From: Halichoerus grypus
Taxonomy: Eukaryota > Chordata > Mammalia > Carnivora > Phocidae
Assembly (NCBI RefSeq): GCF_964656455.1
Contig: NC_135717.1
Location: 11,499,033 to 11,563,032 of the forward strand
DNA length: 64,000 nt
Direction of reading: 5' to 3'
The first letter of the stretch is position 1, and the number at the start of each line of letters is the position of its first letter. The position numbers were made by a program, and so were the translations under genes. Of the stretch, positions 46,219 to 57,060 are shown one piece after another. The notes beneath the pieces were generated by a model that worked only from the letters and a program-made list of their open reading frames with translations, did no database searches and was not told the origin of the DNA.

Positions 46219-47389
46219 TTTTTACCCTCACCTCATTTTGAAGCCCAGTTCTTAAGAAACCCTGGTAAAGACTCTTTTGTCATTGCATTTGGCTATACAC
46301 AGCTTTTATCCCATGCAGTAACAAAAGGTTTCTTAAGAAAGGGAACATAAATTCATTTTTCTTGCAAATGAAACTACATTTTAAATACGCCAGGTAAAAT
46401 AACTCAATAAAGAAATTTCACAAAAGCCACTTGTCAAGTGAACGTCCTCTTGCGCGCGCACACCCCCAACACATCTGATTTAAGAGATCCATCTGCTTGG
46501 CATAGCTGATTGCACTTAAGTACACCATGCTTTCAGACATGTAGAATCTATCTTCACAATACCTCTCTTGTATCATCATCTTGTTCCAGAGACTAAGAAT
46601 CCTGAACAGGAGGAAAAGATGGATGGTTTGACTGCAGATAGTTACTGCAGGAGTGAGCTCAATGGTGTACAAATTGCTTCAAGGAAGGAGGGCCTGCTTC
46701 CCAGTAGCTGCCTTGTTGAGTAAGGCAGGAGCCCGTGGTCTCCTTGGGCCATTCTAACAGCAGGGAGCATTCAATGAAGTCAGACTCTCAGAGTCCTCAG
46801 AGATGACTTGATGGTCCTCGATGTGCCCAATGGGCCCAGGGAGTCCTCCCAAGCAAATAGAGACCCATATGCAACAGTAATGTAGAGTATGAAGGGCCAC
46901 ATTATGTCGAGACACCTAGGGCCCCATCAGCATCAGTGAGCCTACCTCCTATCCAAATGGCCAACCTCCCTTGGCTGCTGTGATAAGTATTAGCTCTGCA
47001 ACCTGTCCGGGCTCAGGAAACTGTGTGTGTCCTAATCCAAGAAGCTCTTTGGGCCTGGACTGACCTCATTCAAGTCTTCCTAAGGCAAATCTTTCAAGTG
47101 GCTCCAAAGAACATGGGATCAGGTATTGTGAACACCTGGCTGTCTGGTGGTTGAGGAATCTGCCTCATTCCCTGTTTTCCACAAACCTTTCCAAGAGGAA
47201 CCCTGATCTCATGGGTCTCTGCCCTGAAGTCCTCCCCACTATGGCTACCAAGATGCACCCTCCACTACGCGTTCCAAAGCATGCTGTGCTCCCTGCCCCA
47301 ACAAATCCCTCTCCCGTGCTTAGGCCATTCAGCCAGGGAGTGATCAATAAATTCAGCTTCACCAAGTCTTCGCAGCACACCTTTCCTCG
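46219..47389. other. unassigned non-coding sequence
   Basis: No gene or repeat recognised. A short alternating CG run (tgcgcgcgcacac) lies near 46452. Frames of 71-84 codons overlap on both strands. Confidence 0.5.
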
Positions 47390-47600
47390 GGATGGGTGAT
47401 GTAACTTGTGGGGCCTGGCGCATGAAGAAACTGTGGGGTCCCGTTGTTTGGAAATTATTTAAGAATTTAATACAAGTTAAAAATTGTTAAGCATTTCAAG
47501 ACAGCATCAGCTAGAGCATTAAACCAAGCAGGAGCCCTTTCCAGGCTCTGTGAAATTGCATGTATCACACACCCGGGAGGCCGCAACCCCTTCTGCCTAA
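47390..47600 (-). mobile_element. unassigned ancient repeat
   Basis: The order tgtggggcctggcgcatgaa, gtggggtcccgttgtttgga, aattatttaagaatttaata, gcatttcaagacagcatcag and agcattaaaccaagcaggag matches a dispersed mammalian repeat I know by pattern but cannot name. Strand is nominal. Confidence 0.4.
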
Positions 47601-47944
47601 GTTCCATGGCCAAACCCCATTCAGTAATGGGACAGCAATGCTTTCTGGGGCTCTGTCCCAAAAGACAGGGTGCCCTGGGCCAGACCAGAGGAGAACCACC
47701 CAGGCCAGTCCAGGTTGCAAGGGGTCACGAGGTGAGCCAATGGGGTCATCCTGGAATCATACCATGTACAGGGGAGAGAAAGACAAATTGCCAGGAGGGG
47801 ATCTTTCGAGGTCATAAAGGGCAAAAAAAAAAAAAAGAATCACTTGGGGAGTCACTTTAGGAGTTTAAAGAGGCAGGAGAGGGAGGGGGATTTCTGAATA
47901 TCCAGAGTATACACTAACCTCACTGAAATATCTCCACACCCGGA

Positions 47945-48060
47945 GGAAGCTTCTTCCTTATTACACAGATGAGAAAGCTGAGTTTCAGGCAGAATCGGGA
48001 ATTTGCTTCAAGTTAATGCAAGTGGCAAGTCATGAGCAAATGAGCTGTCGCTGTGTCTTT
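47945..48060 (-). mobile_element. MIR SINE fragment (antisense)
   Basis: The order attacacagatgagaaagct, gagtttcaggcagaatcggg and tttgcttcaagttaatgcaa matches antisense MIR (tttacagatgaggaaactgag). Confidence 0.6.
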
Positions 48061-48129
48061 GTCTTAAGGAAACCACTTTGAGACAATTTTTTGATATCCT
48101 CACTAAATTTAAATTTCCCCAAGTGAACA

Positions 48130-48385
48130 AACAATAATAGGAATCACTCGATGTCATTACACTACTACTACGTACCAGATACCGTGCTGAGGACTTCTGC
48201 ATGTCCTACATTGAAATCTCCCCCAAACACTTAAAATGTGGGCAGTGTGTTCTTACTTTGCAGTGATGGAAAGTTTAAGAAAATTGCCCACAGCTCACGT
48301 ATCTAGTAAAAAGGACAGCCACATTTCAAATCCAGAAACAGCTGTCTCCAAGACCATTAACCACTGTGCCCTTCTGCTTTATTTA
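48130..48385 (-). mobile_element. MIR SINE (antisense)
   Basis: The order actacgtaccagataccgtg, ctgaggacttctgcatgtc, agaaaattgcccacagctca, cacatttcaaatccagaaac and accattaaccactgtgccct is a near-complete antisense MIR. Confidence 0.75.
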
Positions 48386-48639
48386 ACCATGAGGCAAACA
48401 TTTCCAGCACCAGATCAAGACTTGGAAGAAGGTACGTGGAAATGCAGATGAGCCTTTTTGAAGACTGTGTCTCTTCTGCCTACATCACAGGAGTTACTAA
48501 ATACAGTACCCCACAGGTACAGAGTTTCTCATCAGTACTCCCACTGAGAGTTTGGATCTTTGGCTTTTAAAATTGACATCATCAGAAAGTAAAGATGAGA
48601 AGCGTTAAAACTTTGTTAAGAGAACAGCAATGGTCCACA

Positions 48640-48700
48640 GTAGATCAACTATGGAAAGAGCCCAGACGTCCATCGACAAATGAATGGATAAAGAAAATGT

Positions 48701-48735
<35 letters not shown>

Positions 48736-48806
48736 ATATATATATGTATATATATATATACACACACAATGGAACATTACTCAGCCATCAAAAAGAATGA
48801 CATCTT
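48640..48806 (+). pseudogene. L1 ORF2 C-terminal remnant, (TA)n-expanded
   Basis: The frame reads QLWKEPRRPSTNEWIKKMWY, then a run of Ile-Tyr from the (TA)n, then HTMEHYSAIKKN, before it enters the SINE. This is LINE-1 ORF2p C-terminal sequence where the normal MWYIYTMEYY motif has been stretched by the microsatellite. A frame of 129 codons (48595-48984) continues into translated SINE. Not functional. Confidence 0.85.
48703..48768. repeat. (TA)n/(CA)n microsatellite in L1 ORF2
   Basis: A 66-bp TA-rich tract (with a few CA and TG units) fills the L1 site that in unexpanded copies reads only gtatatat; compare 37858-37866 in the sister L1. Confidence 0.95.
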
Positions 48807-48999
48807 GGGCGCCTGGGTGGCTCAGTTGGTTGAGCGACTGTCTTCGGCTCAGGTCATGATCCTGGAGTCCCTGGATCGAGTCCCACATTGGGCTCCCTGC
48901 TCGGCAGGGAGTCTGCTTCTCCCTCTGACCCTCCCCCCTCTCATGTGCTGTCTCTCTCATTCTCTCTCTCAAATAAATAAATAAAATCTTTAAAAAAAA
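48807..48999 (+). mobile_element. young CAN-SINE, sense, nested in the young L1
   Basis: Young subfamily body (catgatcctggagtccctgg, tgctcggcagggagtctgc, ccctctgaccctccccc). The duplication spans 48790-48806 and 49000-49016 (17 bp, one difference). Its host L1 is itself young, so this is one of the last insertions in the window. Confidence 0.97.
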
Positions 49000-49436
49000 A
49001 AAAAGAATGAAATCTTACATCTGCAAGAACATGGATGGAACTTGAGGGTATTAATCTAAGCTAAATAAGTCAGTCAGAGAAAGACAATTATCACATGATT
49101 TCACTCACATGTGGAATTTAAGAAACAAAACAGAGAATCAGAGAGGAAGGGAGGGAAAAATAAAATAAGATGAAATCAGAGAGGGAGACAAACCATAAGA
49201 AACTCTTGACCAAAGGAAACAAACTGAGGGTTGCCAGGGGGAGCGGGGGGGAATGGGGTAACTGGGTGATGGGCATTAAAGAGTGCACTTGATGTAATGA
49301 GCACTGGGTGTTATATGCAACTGATGAATCACGAAATTACCTCTGAAACTAATAATACAGTATATGTTAATTAATTGAATTTAAATAAAATAAGATTTAA
49401 AAAAAAAAACCAAAACTTTGTTAAGAGAGACAGCAA

Positions 49437-51169
49437 TAAAGACAACCACATTAAGCAGGAGAGTGGTCTTGGGTCCAGGAAACACCACCAACTGGCTGGT
49501 GTCCCTGGGTCTCTGGGGCTTGCTACTTGCATGGGTTGAAATGAGCTTAATTGGAGGAAGTAATTGCTGAAGGCCTAATTAAGCTCTACGATTCCTAGAA
49601 TTTCTATTATCTACAGAAGTCTCACAGAACTTACAATATTGCCTGATTCCTTTCTTTGTGGGTTTGTTTGTTCATTTACTTGGTTGGTTGGACCCAAAAG
49701 CTTCTGGGCTTACCTTCCTTGGACGTTTCTATGATCAACTCCTAAGAGCAATTACAGAGATCTACCAACAGAAATACTGGAGAACAAGCAAAGTCTCACG
49801 TATCCTATGACTGCTCCTAAAATCAAAGGGCCTGCAAGTCTCATTTCTATCATAAATGCTATATAATGGTGATGCCACCCCATCTAGCAAGAGTGTTAAA
49901 CCAGGCAGCCCCTCGGCAGGGCTAGGACTCAGATAAAGAGCCAGGAACATTCTCCCACAAGTCTACCCAACATCTGCCCTCAGACAACAACACTGTTCCC
50001 TTGCTCCTTGCAACCCTTCTCCTTCTCTGGCTGTTTTTGGTCTTCTGGAATGTCCAGGCTCAGTAATCCCTCCTCAGGCCCTTCCTTGCCATTGGTCCTG
50101 AGCATATGTTAGGTTCTATAGTTCTGACCCTTGGGATTCTTTCTTGAGTCAATTTCCTCTTGGCTTCATTTATTTCTGGCCACTCCAAAGAGCCACCCAC
50201 CCACCCAAACCTGATCCCCCTACGAGCCAAGTGGCATCTGACCTGGCCCATTATAAGAGAAATGTGGAGTTACTTGATGTCAAGAGGCTTCGTCTCATGT
50301 TGCAACTTTGCTTTCATTTCTTCATAGAAAAGCAGAGATCACAATACACCATGTTAGTTTGGTTTAATGATTAAATCTCTAAAATTGACAACTCAGGATT
50401 CAGATGCCAGGATTCAGAGTGATGAAGAAGAGGAAGGAAGGTGAGGGTTCCAGAATTAGCACATCCGCAAAGTTACCCTTTACCACGGTACCAAATGAAG
50501 CAGCTGAGATCGGTTACATTCACTGAAATTCAAGATCAGTCATTTTACAGAAAATGATTTTGATGAAGCGAATTCAATCTGCAATTCTGGGTTTTAAGTG
50601 GCAATAATGATCCCCTTGGCTAAAATGTTGGGCCTTTAGAAGGGGAGGGAAACTTTATTATTACCAAGTGGGGTATCCCCCAAGAGTTCTGACTCAGATC
50701 TGTAGCTGAGCCAAGACATCTGGAGATTTCAAAAATTGAACTCGATCTTTAACAAATATAGACACAAATGTGAAGCACATAAAAATCACTCTTCAGAATG
50801 AGCCTTAATGGGCTGCGTTGCCTTTCAGGAACATTTCTAATGAGCCTTCGGACATGAAGTGATTCCAATTTGTGATGCATTTGAGGCAAAACCAAGAGGA
50901 GAAATTACATTTGCTTTTCCCCACTGGGTTGTTAAGGGCCCCAGATAGACAAGCCTCAAACACTCAATTGTGGGCAATGCTCTTTGTGTTCAATCCCCTC
51001 ATTTGCTGGGGCTGGCACCGGGAAGGCCCAAGCACAATGGAGCCCTTCAGAACTGCGGCAGACCAACAGTGTGCAGACGGCCCAGGCAGCAAAGAGCGAG
51101 AGAGGCCTGTCTATGCCAGGCACCGTGCTAACCACTGCCTGGAGAAAGAAGAGGAGAAAAGGATACAGG
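49437..51169. other. unassigned non-coding sequence
   Basis: No repeat or gene recognised. Frames of up to 100 codons (50872-51174, whose last part enters the SINE duplication) overlap antisense frames. Repeat density is low compared with the left half of the window. Confidence 0.5.
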
Positions 51170-51179
51170 AATGAAAGAG

Positions 51180-51408
51180 GGGCGCCTAGGCGGCTCAGTT
51201 GGTTGAACACCCAACTCTTGGTTTCGGCTCAGGTCATGATCTCAGGGCCCTGGGATTGAGCCCCGCGTCGGGCTTGGTCGCTCAGCTGGGAGTCTGCTTG
51301 GGATTCTCTCTCTCCCTCTGCTTCTACCCCTCCCCCTGCTCATGCTCTCTCTCTCTCTCTCTCTAAAATAAATAAATGAACCTTAAAAAAAAAAAAGAAA
51401 AAGAAAGA
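51180..51408 (+). mobile_element. older CAN-SINE, sense
   Basis: Head gggcgcctaggcggctcagt, the older core cacccaactcttggtttcgg, catgatctcagggccctggg and an A-rich GAAA-bearing tail. Duplication AATGAAAGAG at 51170-51179 and 51409-51418. Confidence 0.94.
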
Positions 51409-51418
51409 AATGAAAGAG

Positions 51419-52514
51419 ACCCAGAACTCATGGGCCAGAAGTGAGTGGTACCCCTAGCCTTCTAAAACCTGTTTCCATTCTCCCCAGTTCTTTGGAGGAC
51501 TGACCTCTGGGAAGCAGGACTCTGACCTTGGAAGCCTCGTTCTCCCTCTCACACCCCCGCAGATGCCCTATCAGTATGCACCCCAGGAATTTCCAGGGCT
51601 TCTCAGGGACACCTGTTCCCTGACATGTGACAGGCCATACACTTGATCCATGTTTTGCTGATGCACCAAGTTGGTGCTAGCGTCTTCACGGTTACCTCCT
51701 TCCATATCTTGGCATTGACTGAACCTGGGCAGAGTAGACTCTAAGCTTCCCATACAGGCTTTCCGCAGGTCATCAAAATTTAGAGAGACTCAATATATGC
51801 TAGAGAGATTTTTAAATTCCAGGCAAATTTCAAGTCTCTTTTCCTGTACTTCTCCCATTATTTCAACAACTGTAGTTAGGAGCCCATCACTGGCCCCAGC
51901 CCAGCCACGTAAGCCACCAATAGAGATGGACTGACCCAAAGACCTGAGATCAAGGACAGAGAATGCCTAGGTCTTGGGCATCTTTGTGGGTTGCAGGGGA
52001 ACACCCCCACTCTGTTGGTACCTCTGGGCTGAGAGCTAACCTATAAAATTCCACTATGTAAATTAGATTGATGCCTCTTGGGGCAGACAGAGCTCCAAAG
52101 GTCCACAGCTCGGGTAACTCTGGTTCTTTGGACTTTCTTAGGATAGACACACAAGAACACATCTTGGCAAGCAGAGCTTGGACTGACTCCAGGCCCACTC
52201 AGCCCTCAGTCAAATGTCCTTGTATGGGTCACAACCTGTTCAGCTGTAACCTGTGGTCCCGTTTCAGGGAATGGCTACCCTTCTTGGCTCCTTCCTAAAC
52301 TCTTTTCTTCTGGGGCTTCCTCTGGTCTCCTAAATGACCTGGGCCTCTACTCATCAGTAACCCATTGCCTTCCCTGGCACATGCCTACCTGGACTTCCCT
52401 GGAGAAGATCGTCACCCTTGAGCAAGCCCACCACACTGCCTTGCTTCCAGTCTCCTGAGATGCTAATATTCAGGCTCCTGGAAAGATTGTTAATAATTGT
52501 TCAGAACCAAAACT
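51419..52514. other. unassigned non-coding sequence
   Basis: No feature recognised. Open frames up to 82 codons on both strands (51950-52298) without family resemblance. Confidence 0.5.
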
Positions 52515-52606
52515 GTGCAGTGGTCAAGAACCTTGCTCTGTAACCAGGCTGTCTGGTTGTGATACATGCTCCTTCCTTTCTTATGTGTATAAGCTTGAGT
52601 CAGTTT

Positions 52607-53126
52607 TTTTCTTTTCTTTTTCTTTTTTTTCGGTTTCAGAGGTAGAGTTCAGTGATTGATCAGTTGCATATAACACCCAGCACTCATTACATCACATGCT
52701 CTCCTTAATGCCCATCACGCAATTACCCCATCCCCCACCTACCACCCCTCCAGCAACCCCCAGTTTGTTTCCTAGAGTTCAGAGTCTCTTATGGTTTGTC
52801 TCCCTCTCTGATTTCATCTTATTTTATTTTTCCCTCCCTTTCTCTCTGATTCTCTGTTTTGTTTCTTAAATTCCACATATGAGTGAAATCATGTGATAAT
52901 TGTCTTTCTCTGACTGACTTATTTAGCTTAGACTAATACCCTCTAGTTCCATCCACATTGTTGCAAATGTTAAGATTTCATTCTTTTTGATGGCTAATAC
53001 ACAAACACACACACACACACACACACACACCACATCTTCTTTATCCATTCATCTGGGCTTTTTCCATAGTTTGGCTATTGTGGACATTGCTGCTAAGAAC
53101 ATTGGGGTGCAGGTGCCCCTTCAAAT
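52607..53126 (-). mobile_element. 3' segment of a twin-primed (5'-inverted) L1
   Basis: The segment starts with a T-rich tail, then L1 3' UTR in antisense (ttgcatataacacccagcac, gtttgtttcctagagttcag, tggtttgtctccctctctga) and the end of ORF2 (atccattcatctgggctttt, tggctattgtggacattgc). At 53126 it meets sequence of opposite orientation. Target duplication TTGAGTCAGTTT (52595-52606) returns as TTGAGCCAGTTT (53602-53613), which shows that both segments are one insertion. Confidence 0.92.
52999..53030. repeat. (CA)n microsatellite in L1 ORF2
   Basis: About 15 CA units (the first part is imperfect: acacaaacac) lie at the very L1 position that in other copies reads ccattgtatatat. The repeat was seeded by the ORF2 TA tract; compare the (TA)n at 48703. 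Confidence 0.95.
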
Positions 53127-53601
53127 CACTATGCTAAAGGCAACCTACAGAATGGGAGAAGATATTTGCAAATGTCTTATCAGATAAAGGGCTAGTATCC
53201 AAAATCTATAAAGAACTTATCAAACTCAACACCCAAAAAACAAACAATCCAGTCAAGAAATGGGCAGAAGACATGAACAGACATTTCTGCAAAGAAGACA
53301 TCCAAATGGCCAGCAGACACATGAAAAAATGCTCAACATCACTTGGCATGAGGGAAATCCAAATCAAAACCACAATGAGATGCCACCTCACACCAGTCGG
53401 AATGGCTAAAATTAACAAGTCAGGAAACGACAGATGTTGGCGAGGATGTGGAGAAAGGGGAACCCTCCTACACTGTTGGTGGGAATGCAAGCTGGTGCAG
53501 CCACTCTGGAAAACAGTATGGCGGTTCCTCATAAAGTTAAAAATAGAGCTACCCTTCCATCCAGCAACTGCACTACTGGGTATTTATCCAAACATAGCAA
53601 T
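53127..53601 (+). mobile_element. inverted 5' segment of the twin-primed L1
   Basis: This segment has sense orientation: aaaggcaacctacagaatgg, aaatgggcagaagacatgaa, gacagatgttggcgaggatg, ctgcactactgggtatttat. It covers ORF2 upstream of the 52607-53126 part. Its right end lies next to that part in L1 coordinates, as expected when a second primer start on the same RNA inverts the 5' portion. Confidence 0.92.
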
Positions 53602-53605
53602 TTGA
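53240..53605 (+). pseudogene. L1 ORF2 C-terminal domain remnant, open over 110+ codons
   Basis: The frame reads [40 protein letters not shown] and [13 protein letters not shown], ending at [10 protein letters not shown] before a stop in the MIR flank. This is the cysteine-containing C-terminal region of LINE-1 ORF2p; the catalytic EN and RT domains are absent. Upstream of 53240 the frame carries a stop/shift. It is the best-preserved coding relic in the window but cannot encode a working protein. Confidence 0.88.
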
Positions 53606-53740
53606 GCCAGTTTCTTAAGCAGTTTGTGCCTCAGTCACATCCCCTATAAAGTGAGGATGGTAATATTAGCAGCATTTGGGGGAGGATTAATTGAAGTAGC
53701 ACAGGGAAAACCCTTCTAGTGGTAACTGTTCCATGCACTA

Positions 53741-54621
53741 CTTAACATTTGCTATGTTCTACGACATGCCCTCAATATTCCTGTGTGGTTGAAAATTATT
53801 CAAAATAAAGATATGGGAAACCACAGAATAATTCTAAGGGAGGGACAGGGGTCAGCCCTTTCTACCTGGCCTTCATGCCGGGAGCGGAGTCCTGATAAAC
53901 AAGACCCCATCCTCCATGTGTATGCTAATGGACATATTACGGGCACATAAATGGGACCATATTTCACATGCTCTGGAAATCTTCTCTGAAACTCTTGGAG
54001 CCCGACGCTCCATATTTGCGGAATGAGCAATAATTCCAGGAGATGATACATTTCGTGACTCTACCAGTTCCTCTCCTCTCCTCTTTCTACATCTTTACAC
54101 AAACTCCTGTTCTTTGGTCACCCTCACCATCTTGCTTCCCTTCCCTCTGCCCATCCCTCCCTCAAAGCGTCAGAGCCAAAACAGAACAAAATAAAAACCC
54201 ACCCATGGTCTGCCTCCCGGAGAGGGCCAGGAAAAATAGCATGCTGTATTTTCTTTGTGAACAAGGTAGAAGGCTTCTGGACTCTGGGTTGGTCCCCCAT
54301 GTAACAGATCCTGAGAAGAATGTCAACACGAGCCTGGATGGGGTATCCTGAGTTTTAAACGAGATTATGCAGATGTAAGTGCCTGGCACTGCATTCAATA
54401 AACCTTCGTTCTTCTTCCTAGCTCTGGTGCTGCTTAAAAAGTTGATCTGCATCAGTCGTATTTTTTTCCTAGGACTCGGGACACGTTGGCCTGCGCATAA
54501 ACCTTTCCCGTTCGGTGAGATTTTTCTGCCTGGAGTGTCTCTTCTGTTCTTCCCTTACCACCCTGCATTCTGCTGAGGGCAAATCAATGGCACGTTTTTC
54601 TTAAACAGCCAGCACTTGGTG
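53741..54621. other. unassigned non-coding sequence
   Basis: No repeat recognised, no CAN-SINE. Frames of 83-102 codons overlap on both strands. Confidence 0.5.
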
Positions 54622-54675
54622 TGTTACTACCAACCACGAGGGCCCCCGCCTTTTAATTACTCCTGCTGAGCCTAG
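54622..54675. repeat. left arm of a 54-bp inverted duplication
   Basis: This segment and the reverse complement of 55375-55428 agree at 49 of 54 positions. The inner 34 bp (gcccccgccttttaattact, then cctgctgagcctag) are perfect; all five differences are transitions, clustered in the outer 20 bp. It holds TAATTA and a GC-box-like cccccgcc. It resembles no transposon terminus I know. Confidence 0.97.
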
Positions 54676-55374
54676 CACTATATATAACACTAATGTTTCT
54701 GGGACTGCCAGCAATTAAAACCAAAAATAAATAACACATTACAAGCTGCAAACCCAGCTAGGCTCGGGTAATGCTACGGATGGATAGAAGGCTTTTGTTT
54801 TTAATTGCTCCAGTTTCTCCTGGCCCGGAGGAATATAAACACCTGACAAGCAGCTGTTTGCCAGGAGATGGAGCAGAAGAGGCCTCGACTTCAATCTTGC
54901 CTGGTCTGGGGCCCCAGGGAATGGACTAACATCCTTCTGCCTCAGTACTTCACTCTGCAAAAGGGAGAGATTCGAGAACAAAGCCAACCATGTGCACACA
55001 CACTGATGAACATGCTGTCTGGGGTCATGTATCGAATCAGAACGAGCTCTATTGATTTTTGCTGTGGGTTTTGTTTTTCTAGCTCGAACAGAATTCTGGA
55101 AAAAAAAAAAAAGCAGTTTTGATGAATACTTAGCTTATTTCATCTGTTGAACGTGTGAGTCTCCCACCAGAGATGGTCCGTAACCGGGAAGAACAATTAT
55201 AAGATCGAATTGGTAGAGTTCTCTTGGAAGCCCACCAGGGACAATTATTTTTATTTTTTGCTAAGGGAAGTCCTTGTGCAGTGCCCACATCCAAGGGTTG
55301 GCCAACTGCCAATTGTGGGGTGCAAGAGTACAGATTGGCCAAGAAGGACCCTGAGTCTCATCTAGCCTCTGCCC
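54676..55374. other. 699-bp spacer between the inverted arms
   Basis: No recognisable repeat. Just inside the left arm is AT-rich sequence (actatatataacactaatg, aattaaaaccaaaaataaat). A short second echo of the arm, gctaggctcgggtaat at 54757-54772, resembles the arm with an internal gap in reverse orientation. An A13 run lies near 55100. Arms and spacer show no TIR-like duplication of flanks. Confidence 0.5.
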
Positions 55375-55428
55375 CTAGGCTCAGCAGGAGTAATTAAAAG
55401 GCGGGGGCTCTTGTGATCGGCAGTAACA
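55375..55428. repeat. right arm of the 54-bp inverted duplication
   Basis: Mate of 54622-54675 in opposite orientation: ctaggctcagcaggagtaat, then taaaaggcgggggctcttgt. Homology stops sharply at ctagg on the inner side and at agtaaca on the outer side. Confidence 0.97.
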
Positions 55429-57060
55429 TACCATGCCTTCAAAGGACCTCTGACTTTGTTCTACCCCACAGACCTAAGATTCAAGGATCCAGGTGTCCTG
55501 ACATTGTCAGTGCATCTGACACATTTTGCAAAAGTGATCTTGGAAAGACTGCCCCGATAAAAACTTCTTTTGCAAGGTCGAGAGTGATTCTCCCTGTCGG
55601 GGCTGCTGGTTGGTTCCTTAATTGGCTCCTCTCAGCACCAAGAGCCGTGGGGACCCCAGACCAAGTTTCTTCTCTGGCCCAGCTCTGGGCAGCCCCCCTG
55701 GCGTGGTGAAGAGAGCGCGGGAAGGCAGGCTCGGCACCTGCCTTGCCAACAGATGGCTGCCTTGTGGTGGAGTCCTCCTGGTCTGCTTGCCCGGGCTGCC
55801 AAGAAATGTAGGATGTAAAATTCAGGACACACCAGGACAGATCCACATGCATTTTCCTTTCCCCGTGGGTGTTGGTGGCTTGGCTGCTGGCAAAAAGCAT
55901 CCCTCTTAAAAGCAACAAATAATGAGCCTTGACAGCAGCAGGACTGACCTAATGCTGACTCATGAATGTCATCATTGTTCTATCCTGCTATGGGCATTAG
56001 TCCATGTTCAGCCCTAAGCCAGAATGTCTGCATAGAGAACAAAGCTGATTAGCTTGACAATGGCTTTATTCTAGGCCTGTCGCTAATGCAGGTAAACAAA
56101 GGGCAGGGCAGGGCCTCACTTGGGGGGAAGAAACATCCAAAGGACTAGAAGCCAGGAGGGCCTCTGATGACACTGTCCACTTGTTCCCATGGCCTGTTGC
56201 TTCCTCCCGACGGTTCCCTTCAAAAAGAGGGAACCCGTGAAGGGCCTTGGGTTCCCTGAGAAGTGTCAGCCTGCCTGATTCATGGGACTTGAGTATTATC
56301 GTGTGTCAACTGCCAGCAAGCCACATCAAGGGTACGGACTCTCTCCTTCAGCCCCGGCATCGCTCACCCTCCGCCTGCACCTGTCAGAGCCCTGGGCACC
56401 AACCTCCCTGCCCCAGCAGCGGAGGGCTGAGGGAGAGGGCAGTGGATTTGCCGTCAGCGGCCCAGCTGTCTGGCAAGGCCCAGCTGGACGCTCAGGCTCA
56501 TTGCCTCTCCTCTCTTTTCACATCATATCCATCAACACCCCTTTTTCACCCTGTCAGGTTCCTGGCCCCCACCTCCGCCCCCAGCCCACCCCCCGGATGG
56601 GCCAGCTTTCCTCGAACAAAGGTTTTCTTTCTCGCCTTGATGGATATCTTGGCATGGCAGTCCCTCTCACACACAGGGCGGAACCCCACCCCACGGAATC
56701 GGAGGGCTAATCGTTTTCCTCGTGCAAACATGGAGTGTAGACGGGTAGGGTTCCTGCCCACCGCTGGTGGTGCTGTTTGCCAGGGGGTCCTCTGAGAGAA
56801 GCGTGAGAAAGGGACAGACGGAGGACAGAAGAAGTCCTCCAGAGACGCAGAGGAGGTGTGTGATTCGCCGAGGGAAAGCGAGGAGCCTCCCTGTCACTTT
56901 CCACAGGAGCTGCAAACTCAGGTACCTTCCGGGATGGGCAGGACGTTCAGATGTGGAAAACAACCTTTCACAAATGCATCGAGCTGTTGAAGAAGGAAAT
57001 CCGGGAGCCTCTGGTCGGGGAAGGAGCCTCACTGGTGTCTAATCATCCTCGGTGAAAAAA
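55429..57060. other. unassigned, GC-rich, repeat-poor sequence
   Basis: The stretch 55600-57050 is GC-rich with long overlapping frames on both strands (182 and 142 codons at 56247-56795; 145 codons antisense at 55481-55918; 121 codons antisense at 56667-57032). Long frames on both strands at once are the expected result of GC-rich composition with few stops. I see no splice-bounded exon or family match. Occasional CpGs (ccgcctgcacc, gacgcagaggag) do not form an island. Confidence 0.45.

Larger units (their letters stand above)
48631..49411 (+). mobile_element. young 5'-truncated L1 (sense) with a long target duplication
   Basis: It starts in ORF2 (gatcaactatggaaagagcc, atgaatggataaagaaaatg), passes a (TA)n, then aatggaacattactcagcca, a nested SINE, gaacatggatggaacttgag, the 3' UTR (actgagggttgccaggggga, gtaatgagcactgggtgtta) and poly(A). 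A target duplication of about 24 bp (48607-48630 and 49412-49436) with one inserted base defines a single insertion. The truncated ORF2 frame stays recognisable only over its C-terminal part. Confidence 0.93.
52515..53740 (+). mobile_element. MIR SINE (sense), split by an L1
   Basis: The left half (cagtggtcaagaaccttgct, ctgtaaccaggctgtctggt) ends at 52606. The right half resumes at 53602 with tttgagccagtttcttaagc, agtttgtgcctcagtcac, ctataaagtgaggatggtaa. It is a diverged sense MIR into which the 52607-53601 L1 inserted. Confidence 0.8.

Noticed and set aside
48595..48984. 129-codon frame with Ile-Tyr repeats as a novel protein
   Set aside because: It is L1 ORF2 C-terminus, a TA microsatellite and a CAN-SINE fused by nested insertion.
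55481..55918. 145-codon antisense frame as an exon
   Set aside because: It coincides with 95- and 98-codon plus-strand frames in GC-rich DNA, where low stop frequency makes such frames common.
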